Shown one piece after another: positions 1-4,820 of a stretch of 5,840 nucleotides of DNA. Location: NCBI GenBank assembly GCA_046719305.1, contig JBDNDE010000295.1:1-5840 (forward strand). The letters are read 5' to 3'. The notes under the pieces are model-generated. The model saw only the letters and a program-made list of their open reading frames with translations. It was not told the origin of the DNA and searched no databases. The position numbers and the translations under genes were made by a program. Each line of letters opens with the position of its first letter. The first letter of the stretch is position 1. The DNA is from RGDT01 sp046719305 (GTDB lineage Bacteria; Planctomycetota; Planctomycetia; Gemmatales; Gemmataceae).

Positions 1-516
1 CGACGCCGATATCACCGCATGATCCAGGTTTCCAGGCGTCGCCTTGTCCCGGTGCCGATACAGGAAGCTCACCTCCGTCAGGTTGGCATCGCGGCCATGC
101 AACACCACATGCAGCGGGTAGCGCTTCTTGTCGGCATCCACGGGCAGGCTGAGGGCGTAAGGTTGCACGGAGCCGTCTACCTTCGAGCGGTAGGCGCGAA
201 CAGTCATCTGGCCGGCGCGCGGCACCACGGCCCCACGGCCGAGACGCTTGATTCCCTCTTCCAAGACGCTCAGGGTCCATTTGGCTTGATCGCCATAGAA
301 CTCCCGGTGTCGCAGCATATACTCGCCGGCCTTGAGGAAGATCAGGGCATCGGGATCTTGGCTGTTGGCAGCGAGTCGGCGAAGCTGGTCCAAGCGTTCA
401 CGAATCGCCTTGAGGGTGGCCTCGTCGGGTTCATTCACTTGGGGCGGCGGAAAAGTCAGAGCCGGTTGAGCCATCAGAATGGCCCCCAACAGCAGGCCCA
501 GCAGAACTCCTCGCAT
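1..516 (-). CDS. Secreted alpha/beta-hydrolase (prolyl-oligopeptidase-like) peptidase, N-terminal part, runs off left edge
   Basis: The minus strand is open from the ATG at 516 to base 1, giving 172 residues with no stop, so the gene is partial. Residues 1-21 form a short signal peptide: an Arg at position 2, then a hydrophobic run up to about A16, with no lipobox Cys. Residues 30-95 are charged and helical. Residues 105-172 look like the start of an alpha/beta-hydrolase fold: a 'DGSVQPYALSLP' strand segment, then 'YPLHVVLHGR' at 133-142, whose His-Gly resembles the oxyanion-hole HG of prolyl-oligopeptidase and esterase families. The nucleophile Ser, Asp and His would lie beyond the edge and cannot be checked. 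A GAGG lies 5 bases before the ATG, which supports this start. It is transcribed divergently from the channel cluster and is probably unrelated to it. Export is seen directly; peptidase versus esterase is unresolved. Confidence 0.8.
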   Translation of the reverse strand, partial: MRGVLLGLLLGAILMAQPALTFPPPQVNEPDEATLKAIRERLDQLRRLAANSQDPDALIFLKAGEYMLRHREFYGDQAKWTLSVLEEGIKRLGRGAVVPRAGQMTVRAYRSKVDGSVQPYALSLPVDADKKRYPLHVVLHGRDANLTEVSFLYRHRDKATPGNLDHAVISAS

Positions 517-561
517 GGCAGCCTCGGGAGGTTTTTTGGGTGGAAAAAGCGGGTATCAATT

Positions 562-589
562 ACCATACTTCCCCCCGTCTAGGCTTCAA
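562..589 (-). promoter_or_regulatory. Possible sigma70-like promoter for the left-edge peptidase gene
   Basis: Read on the minus strand, TTGAAG (589-584) is followed by a 16-base spacer and TATGGT (567-562). Each box matches its consensus at 4 of 6 positions. This would place a transcript start near 555 and leave a leader of about 40 bases before the ATG at 516. No comparable plus-strand promoter for the channel gene was found in the same intergenic region (517-619). The call is by pattern only. Confidence 0.25.
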
Positions 590-604
590 GAGCCACTAAT
601 CAGC

Positions 605-611
605 AAAAGGA
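605..611 (+). promoter_or_regulatory. Ribosome binding site deciding the channel start
   Basis: AAAAGGA at 605-611 lies 8 bases before the ATG at 620 but only 2 bases before the ATG at 614. The spacing favours 620. The same frame stays open upstream to an ATG at 479, but that stretch is antisense to the signal peptide of the divergent gene and encodes nothing channel-like. Confidence 0.5.
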
Positions 612-619
612 CCATGGCG

Positions 620-2302
620 ATGAAATCGCTGGGAATCGTCCTAAGTTACCTTACCAATCCGTCGCGGCGGCGTAACTTGCTCGCCTTGGCCCAATTGCTT
701 GTTGTCTTTTGGGTCATCGTGGCCCTGTTCAGCGTGCTGTTTCACTTTTTGATGGAGTATGAAGGGCAAAAGCACTCCTGGATCACTGGCGTGTACTGGG
801 TCCTGGTCGTCATGTCCACCCTAGGGTTCGGCGACATCACCTTCCAATCGGACATTGGCCGACTCTTTTCGATCGTGGTGCTACTAACGGGCTCGATCTT
901 CATGCTGGTGTTGCTACCGTTCATGTTCATCCAGTTTTTTTATGTGCCCTGGATGGAAGCCCGCGAGGCGGCTCGCGCTCCTCGGGAACTACCCGCCAGT
1001 CTGCGGGGTCATGTCATCCTCACCGGACTGAGTGCCGTGGAACGGTCGTTGATTCGCATGTTGCAGCAGGCAGACATTCCTTATGTGATTGTGGTCAGCG
1101 ATTTACCCGAAGCGCTGCGATTGCATGACGAGGGTTTCTCGGTCATGCTTGGCGACGTGGACGACCCGGCAACCTATCGCAACGCTCGGCTCGAGCAAGC
1201 CGCTCTGGTCGTAGCCACTCAGCGTGATACCACCAACACCAACATCGCCTTCACCGTGCGAGAAATCTCCGGTCAGGTGGCCATCGTAGCCATCGCTTCG
1301 GCCAGTGCCTCGGTGGATATTCTCCAACTGGCCGGTTGCACCCAGGTCTTGCAATTGGGGCGTATGTTGGGACAGGCCTTGGCGCGGCGGGTATTGGGCC
1401 GCGATGCCCAATGCCATGTGGTCGGCGAGTTCGGCGATCTGCTGATTGCCGAAGCAGCCGTGGCCGGCACCCCCTTGGTGGGCCGAACGCTACGTGAGAT
1501 ACGGCTGTCGGATCATGCCCGAGTGACGGTGATCGGGGTATGGGATCGTGGCAAGTTCTCGCTAGCAGGTCCAGAGACGCGAATTGAGCCGACCTCGGTT
1601 TTTCTGTTAGCTGGCACGCGTGACGATCTAGACGAATATAATGGGTTGTTTTGTGTCTACGGAGGTCCGGACTCGCATGTGTTGATCATCGGCGGAGGTC
1701 GGGTTGGCCGCGCGATCGCTCACACCCTGCAAGCCAGCAACCGCGATTATCGACTGATTGAATCCAACCCACGGCGGATCCGCGACCCGGAAAAATACGT
1801 CCTGGGCAATGCGGCCGAACTCGAAGTATTGGAGAAAGCCGGCATCATGGAATGCTCGTCAGTGGTGATCACCACCCGTGATGACGATGTGAACATCTAC
1901 TTGACCATTTATTGCCGACGGCTGCGTCCGCAGGTGCAGATTCTGGCTCGGGCCAACCAGGACCGCAATGTCTCGACGTTGCATCGTGCCGGGGCCGACT
2001 TTGTTATGTCCTATGCCTCCACCGGTGCTAGCAGCATCTTCAACGTGCTACGGCAAAATAGCCTGCTGGCACTAGCCGATGGGCTGACGGCGTTTCGGGT
2101 ACCGGTGCCGGCCTCGCTGGTGGGCAAAACGCTAGCTGAATGTCGCTTTCGACAAACTACGGGCTGTAATGTGGTAGCGATCAAACGCGGCGAGCATTAC
2201 GACGCACACCCCGCCCCGAATGAGCCGCTGCCGGCCGATGCCGAGTTGATCATCGTAGGCGACACCGCCTCGGAAAAGCGATTCTATGAGACGATGACCT
2301 GA
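620..2302 (+). CDS. Two-TM potassium channel with two C-terminal RCK (TrkA_N/TrkA_C) units
   Basis: This 560-residue protein would be a K+-selective inner-membrane channel with cytosolic ligand-gating domains. TM1 is about residues 20-45. The pore helix leads to the selectivity filter TLGFGD at 67-72, the GFG variant of GYG, and TM2 is about 82-110. Two tandem RCK units follow. Unit 1 has a Rossmann core from about 130 and a TrkA_C-like domain at about 270-340. Unit 2 has a Rossmann core from about 352 and a TrkA_C-like domain at about 483-558. Unit 2 keeps the canonical nucleotide-binding motif G358-G-G-R-V-G363 and an acidic residue ending strand 2 (E381). Unit 1 has a degenerate motif (G136-L-S-A-V-E141) with D161 at the acidic position. 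The order resembles one-chain two-RCK prokaryotic channels such as GsuK. The start could also be ATG 614, which adds two residues. It is the first gene of the cluster, with a 23-bp gap to the next. Family assignment is firm; the gating ligand is unknown. Confidence 0.92.
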   Translation: MKSLGIVLSYLTNPSRRRNLLALAQLLVVFWVIVALFSVLFHFLMEYEGQKHSWITGVYWVLVVMSTLGFGDITFQSDIGRLFSIVVLLTGSIFMLVLLPFMFIQFFYVPWMEAREAARAPRELPASLRGHVILTGLSAVERSLIRMLQQADIPYVIVVSDLPEALRLHDEGFSVMLGDVDDPATYRNARLEQAALVVATQRDTTNTNIAFTVREISGQVAIVAIASASASVDILQLAGCTQVLQLGRMLGQALARRVLGRDAQCHVVGEFGDLLIAEAAVAGTPLVGRTLREIRLSDHARVTVIGVWDRGKFSLAGPETRIEPTSVFLLAGTRDDLDEYNGLFCVYGGPDSHVLIIGGGRVGRAIAHTLQASNRDYRLIESNPRRIRDPEKYVLGNAAELEVLEKAGIMECSSVVITTRDDDVNIYLTIYCRRLRPQVQILARANQDRNVSTLHRAGADFVMSYASTGASSIFNVLRQNSLLALADGLTAFRVPVPASLVGKTLAECRFRQTTGCNVVAIKRGEHYDAHPAPNEPLPADAELIIVGDTASEKRFYETMT

Positions 2303-2325
2303 ACCATCGAACCTGCTACGATGAC

Positions 2326-3153
2326 ATGCCACGAAGGAAAGCCAGCCTCCAGAGCAGGGAGCAAAGATTGTTCAACGCACGTCTCGCCAGGAAACTGTTC
2401 GCTGCCCTTCTGCTGCCGCTTTGGGATAGCCTACGCGATCTACTGCCGATCCTGTTCACGATAGCCGTGTTTCAACTCATGGTGTTTCGTCAGCCGTTGC
2501 AAGATGTCGGACAGCTGTTGCTGGGACTGCTGTTCGTCGTACTGGGACTGACGCTGTTTATTAGCGGGTTGCGCATCGGGTTGTTTCCGCTGGGCGAACA
2601 AATGGCCCAAGATTTCGCCCGCCAGGGCAGCTTGACTTGGCTGATCGCTTTCGCTTTCGCCCTAGGCTTTGGCACGACCTTCGCCGAGCCGGCCTTGATC
2701 GCGGTCGCTAATCAGGCCGCTAAACTGGTCACCGACCCCGCTGCCCCTTGTGAGGGCGAAGCAGCCGACGGACAGGAAGCTCAGTGCGAAACGGCCAGTG
2801 GGTCGTTTGCCCTGGTGCTGCGGTTGACGGTCGCAGTGGCTGTTGGCTCGGCTCTCGTCCTGGGAGTGTTGCGTATTCTACTCGGTTGGCCGCTTCATTA
2901 TCTCATCATGTCAGGATACTTACTAGTGATGCTGCTAACGCCGTTCTCTTCGCAACAGATCTTGGCGGTGGCCTACGATTCGGGTGGCGTCACCACCTCG
3001 ACAATCACTGTACCGCTGACCGCGGCCTTGGGCGTCGGGCTGGCTTCCAGTATCCGCGGTCGTAGCCCCTTGCTCGATGGGTTCGGCCTGATTGCCTTTG
3101 CCTCGCTGACGCCCATTTTGTTCGTCTTGCTGCTGGGGTTTGTATGGCTATGA
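2326..3153 (+). CDS. DUF1538 family membrane protein, first of a paralogous pair
   Basis: This 275-residue, strongly hydrophobic protein has about six or seven membrane segments. I assign it to DUF1538, an uncharacterised presumed transporter family, from three conserved blocks: 'GLRIGLFPLGEQMAQ' (81-95), 'GFGTTFAEPALIAVA' (114-128) and 'AYDSGGVTTSTITVP' (216-230), followed by G-R-S-P-L-L-D-G-F-G-L-I at 245-256. The Ser/Gly/Thr-rich block looks like a broken helix or re-entrant segment, but that is inference. Residues 134-158 form an acidic hydrophilic loop with two Cys (C142, C154) that its neighbour lacks. It starts 23 bp after the channel and its stop overlaps the next gene. No clear Shine-Dalgarno precedes ATG 2326. 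A TTG at 2368 has AGGGAG 6 bases upstream and would drop 14 charged residues, so the start is uncertain. Full-length DUF1538 proteins, as I recall, often carry two such domains; here they are separate genes. Substrate unknown. Confidence 0.87.
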   Translation: MPRRKASLQSREQRLFNARLARKLFAALLLPLWDSLRDLLPILFTIAVFQLMVFRQPLQDVGQLLLGLLFVVLGLTLFISGLRIGLFPLGEQMAQDFARQGSLTWLIAFAFALGFGTTFAEPALIAVANQAAKLVTDPAAPCEGEAADGQEAQCETASGSFALVLRLTVAVAVGSALVLGVLRILLGWPLHYLIMSGYLLVMLLTPFSSQQILAVAYDSGGVTTSTITVPLTAALGVGLASSIRGRSPLLDGFGLIAFASLTPILFVLLLGFVWL

Positions 3154-3947
3154 GCTTTTTGGGCCTGCTGCTTTCGACGCTGCTAGCCACTTGCCGAGAT
3201 GTGGTGCCGATCGCCGGGGTTATCTTGCTGTTTCAGTTGGCGGTGCTACGTCGGCCCATCTCCCAGTGGCAACGTGTGCTGATCGGCTTCGCGGCCGTAA
3301 TCCTGGGGCTGACGTTTTTCCTGGTGGGGTTAGAGTTGGCTTTGTTTCCGCTGGGCCAAGCCATGGCCCGACAGTTAGCCGCCCCTGAGTTTCTTGTGCC
3401 GCATGATCCCTCGGTGGAAGCAATGAGCCAGCTTGGCTGGTATGCTCATTTCTGGACATATCTGTTTGCTTTCGCCATCGGCTTCAGCGCCACCCTGGCC
3501 GAGCCGGCTCTCCTGGCCGTCGCCATCAAAGCCCGTGAGGTATCCGGCGGCACTTTACATGTCTGGCCGTTGCGTATCGCCGTGGCTCTGGGAGCCGGCA
3601 CCGGGGTGATGCTTGGGACCCTCCGCATCGTCCTGGGTGTGCCGCTACCGTATTTCCTGATGGCTGGCTATGCCGTGGTGATCGTGCAGACGTTTTTCGC
3701 GCCCAGGGCTATTATTCCGCTGGCTTACGATTCGGGTGGAGTGACCACCTCGACCGTCACGGTACCCATAGTCGCGGCCCTGGGTTTAGGCCTGGCCAGT
3801 CAAATTCCCGGTCGCAATCCCCTGGTCGATGGCTTCGGGCTGATCGCCTTGACGGTGCTGTTTCCGATGATCACCGTCATGGGCTACGCCCAGCTTGCCC
3901 AATGGTGGAATCAACGCAAATCACGACCCGCTGTACAATCTCCCTGA
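3144..3947 (+). CDS. DUF1538 family membrane protein, second of a paralogous pair
   Basis: This 267-residue membrane protein is clearly paralogous to the gene before it. It keeps the same blocks in the same order: 'GLELALFPLGQAMAR' (62-76), 'GFSATLAEPALLAVA' (113-127) and 'AYDSGGVTTSTVTVP' (194-208), then G-R-N-P-L-V-D-G-F-G-L-I at 223-234. It differs in its loops. An extra stretch of about 18 residues follows the first block (about 80-100, including 'VPHDPSVEAM'), and the Cys-containing loop is absent. About six or seven membrane segments are visible, with a basic hydrophilic C-terminus. ATG 3144 overlaps the previous gene by 10 bp, with GGGG 5 bases upstream; ATG 3150 would make a classic ATGA overlap. 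Either arrangement implies translational coupling and roughly equal synthesis, which fits a heteromeric complex (inference). The P-II-like gene begins 25 bp downstream. Function and substrate are not established by the sequence. Confidence 0.87.
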   Translation: MAMSFLGLLLSTLLATCRDVVPIAGVILLFQLAVLRRPISQWQRVLIGFAAVILGLTFFLVGLELALFPLGQAMARQLAAPEFLVPHDPSVEAMSQLGWYAHFWTYLFAFAIGFSATLAEPALLAVAIKAREVSGGTLHVWPLRIAVALGAGTGVMLGTLRIVLGVPLPYFLMAGYAVVIVQTFFAPRAIIPLAYDSGGVTTSTVTVPIVAALGLGLASQIPGRNPLVDGFGLIALTVLFPMITVMGYAQLAQWWNQRKSRPAVQSP

Positions 3948-3960
3948 GCCGACTTCCTGC

Positions 3961-3965
3961 GGAGA
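3961..3965 (+). promoter_or_regulatory. Ribosome binding site deciding the P-II-like start
   Basis: GGAGA at 3961-3965 is 7 bases before ATG 3973. The frame is open further upstream to an ATG at 3895, but that extension overlaps the end of the DUF1538 gene and adds residues foreign to the P-II fold. The site supports the short 116-residue product. Confidence 0.6.
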
Positions 3966-3972
3966 ACCTCTT

Positions 3973-4323
3973 ATGCATTTCAAACTGATCATTGCCCTGA
4001 TCGACAAAGACAAAACCCCCGACGTGATGAAAGCCGCTCGCTCTGCCGGAGCCACGGGGGCCACCATCATCGGCAATGCCCGCGGCGAAGGATTGGAACC
4101 AGCCAAGACGTTTTGGGGGCTGTCGCTGGATTCACAACGCGACGTACTGTTGTTCCTGGTCGAAAAACACCTCGCCCGTCCAATCCTGGAGAAAATCGCG
4201 GCTACGGCCGAACTCGACGACACACCGGGCACCGGGATCGCTTTTCAATTGGATGTCGAAGATGCTGTAGGTGTCAGTCACCAAATTCGAGAACTCACTC
4301 AACTGCTCAGGAGTCAACTATGA
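3973..4323 (+). CDS. P-II-like (GlnB superfamily) signalling protein
   Basis: This is a 116-residue soluble protein. P-II proteins are trimeric cytosolic sensors that bind small ligands, usually adenine nucleotides, and control transporters or enzymes by contact. The resemblance is seen in 'KLIIALIDKDKTPDVMKAAR' (4-23), like strand 1 and helix 1 of GlnB; in 'GATGATIIGNARGEG' (26-40), like strand 2 running into the T-loop; and in 'GTGIAFQLDVEDAVGV' (86-101), matching the GDGKIF...VEEVVRI block. The T-loop region (about 36-55) is short and atypical. Position 51 is Ser, so the uridylylated Tyr of GlnB is absent. The B-loop Lys/Arg signature is not evident, so nucleotide binding is unproven. It lies 25 bp after the DUF1538 pair and overlaps the CBS gene by 4 bp. 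By analogy with GlnK-AmtB and SbtB-SbtA, it may regulate the adjacent membrane proteins; that is inference. Confidence 0.82.
   Translation: MHFKLIIALIDKDKTPDVMKAARSAGATGATIIGNARGEGLEPAKTFWGLSLDSQRDVLLFLVEKHLARPILEKIAATAELDDTPGTGIAFQLDVEDAVGVSHQIRELTQLLRSQL
4309..4313 (+). promoter_or_regulatory. Ribosome binding site for the CBS gene, inside the P-II-like gene
   Basis: AGGAG at 4309-4313 lies 6 bases before ATG 4320, within the last codons of the P-II-like gene. It settles the start at the ATGA overlap rather than at an upstream in-frame ATG (4113), which would be wholly inside the P-II-like gene in another frame. Confidence 0.65.
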
Positions 4324-4736
4324 GCGAGAGCAAGAAAATCCGCGTGGCCGATGTGATGAAACGCGAGTTTGATCTCATGGATGGTAAGCTGACCGTGCGT
4401 GAGGCGCTCTTGAATTTGAAACATCCCGAAACACGCTCTATCATCATTGAAAAAACCGACCCTGATGATGAATATGGCATTGTCTTGATCTCCGACATTG
4501 CTAAGAAAATCTTGGCCGCCGATCGCTCACCCGAGCGGGTGAACTTGTACGAGATCATGTCCAAGCCCGTGCTAAGCGTTCCCCCCGAGATGAGCATCCG
4601 CCATTGTGCCCAGTTACTGGAACGCTTTGGTATCCTACGAGCACCGGTGATCGATCAACGCCTGGTGGTGGGTATCGTCAGCTTTCATGACCTGGTGTTA
4701 CGCGGCCTGATGGATCAAATCCGTTGCTCGTCTTGA
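4320..4736 (+). CDS. Tandem CBS domain protein
   Basis: This 138-residue cytosolic protein consists almost wholly of one CBS pair (Bateman module), which in characterised families binds AMP, ATP, SAM or cyclic dinucleotides. CBS1 is about residues 7-66: 'IRVADVMKREF', then 'SIIIEK' and 'YGIVLISDIAKKIL' with Asp59. CBS2 is about 75-131: 'NLYEIMSKPVLSVPPEMSI', then 'ILRAPVIDQRLVVGIVSFHDLV' split by its usual turn, with Asp124. These Asp residues sit where CBS domains often contact the ligand ribose. No membrane segment or extra output domain is visible, so it probably acts by binding a partner. The ATGA overlap with the P-II-like gene makes a joint role with that protein, the DUF1538 pair or the channel the likeliest reading (inference). 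The ligand cannot be read from the sequence. Confidence 0.88.
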   Translation: MSESKKIRVADVMKREFDLMDGKLTVREALLNLKHPETRSIIIEKTDPDDEYGIVLISDIAKKILAADRSPERVNLYEIMSKPVLSVPPEMSIRHCAQLLERFGILRAPVIDQRLVVGIVSFHDLVLRGLMDQIRCSS

Positions 4737-4749
4737 ACCTTTTGGCCCC

Positions 4750-4778
4750 TTGGCAGCCGCCAGCTGGCAACCTAGGAT
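4750..4778 (+). promoter_or_regulatory. Sigma70-like promoter upstream of the serA-like gene
   Basis: TTGGCA (4750-4755, 5 of 6 to TTGACA) is followed by a 17-base spacer and TAGGAT (4773-4778, 4 of 6 to TATAAT). A start near 4785 would give a leader of about 36 bases, with AAGGA (4807-4811) 9 bases before ATG 4821. The spacer contains the perfect 10-bp palindrome GCCAGCTGGC (4759-4768), which could be an operator or part of a hairpin. Planctomycete promoter rules are poorly known, so confidence is moderate. Confidence 0.4.
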
Positions 4779-4799
4779 AGCCAGTGGTTAGCGTTTTTT
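4763..4799 (+). terminator. Weak intrinsic terminator candidate after the CBS gene
   Basis: GCTGGC (4763-4768) can pair with GCCAGT (4780-4785), with one G-T pair, across an 11-base loop. A T6 run at 4794-4799 follows, but 8 bases separate stem and T-run. This is poor for a rho-independent terminator, and the stem overlaps the promoter-like boxes. It could end the five-gene transcript or mean nothing. Confidence 0.25.
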
Positions 4800-4820
4800 C
4801 TCCGTGAAGGATTCCCCAAA

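Noticed and set aside
19..582. Plus-strand open frame of 187 codons over the left-edge gene
   Set aside because: It is antisense to the minus-strand gene, which has a signal peptide, a ribosome site and an alpha/beta-hydrolase-like segment. The plus-strand translation has no recognisable domain.
479..619. N-terminal extension of the channel from ATG 479
   Set aside because: It is antisense to the signal peptide of the divergent gene, encodes low-complexity residues unrelated to channels, and leaves no room for a divergent promoter region.
1103..1470. Minus-strand open frames inside the channel gene
   Set aside because: No domain or ribosome site is recognisable. They are shadows of a strongly conserved plus-strand gene.
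3895..3972. N-terminal extension of the P-II-like protein from ATG 3895
   Set aside because: It overlaps the DUF1538 coding end. The P-II fold begins at residue 2 after ATG 3973, which has its own ribosome site.
4113..4319. N-terminal extension of the CBS protein from ATG 4113
   Set aside because: It lies wholly inside the P-II-like gene in another frame and translates to Arg-rich nonsense. ATG 4320 has a good ribosome site.
4750..4770. Hairpin TTGGCAGC / GCTGGCAA as a terminator
   Set aside because: It has an internal G-G mismatch and no T-run directly after it, and the same bases fit promoter boxes better.
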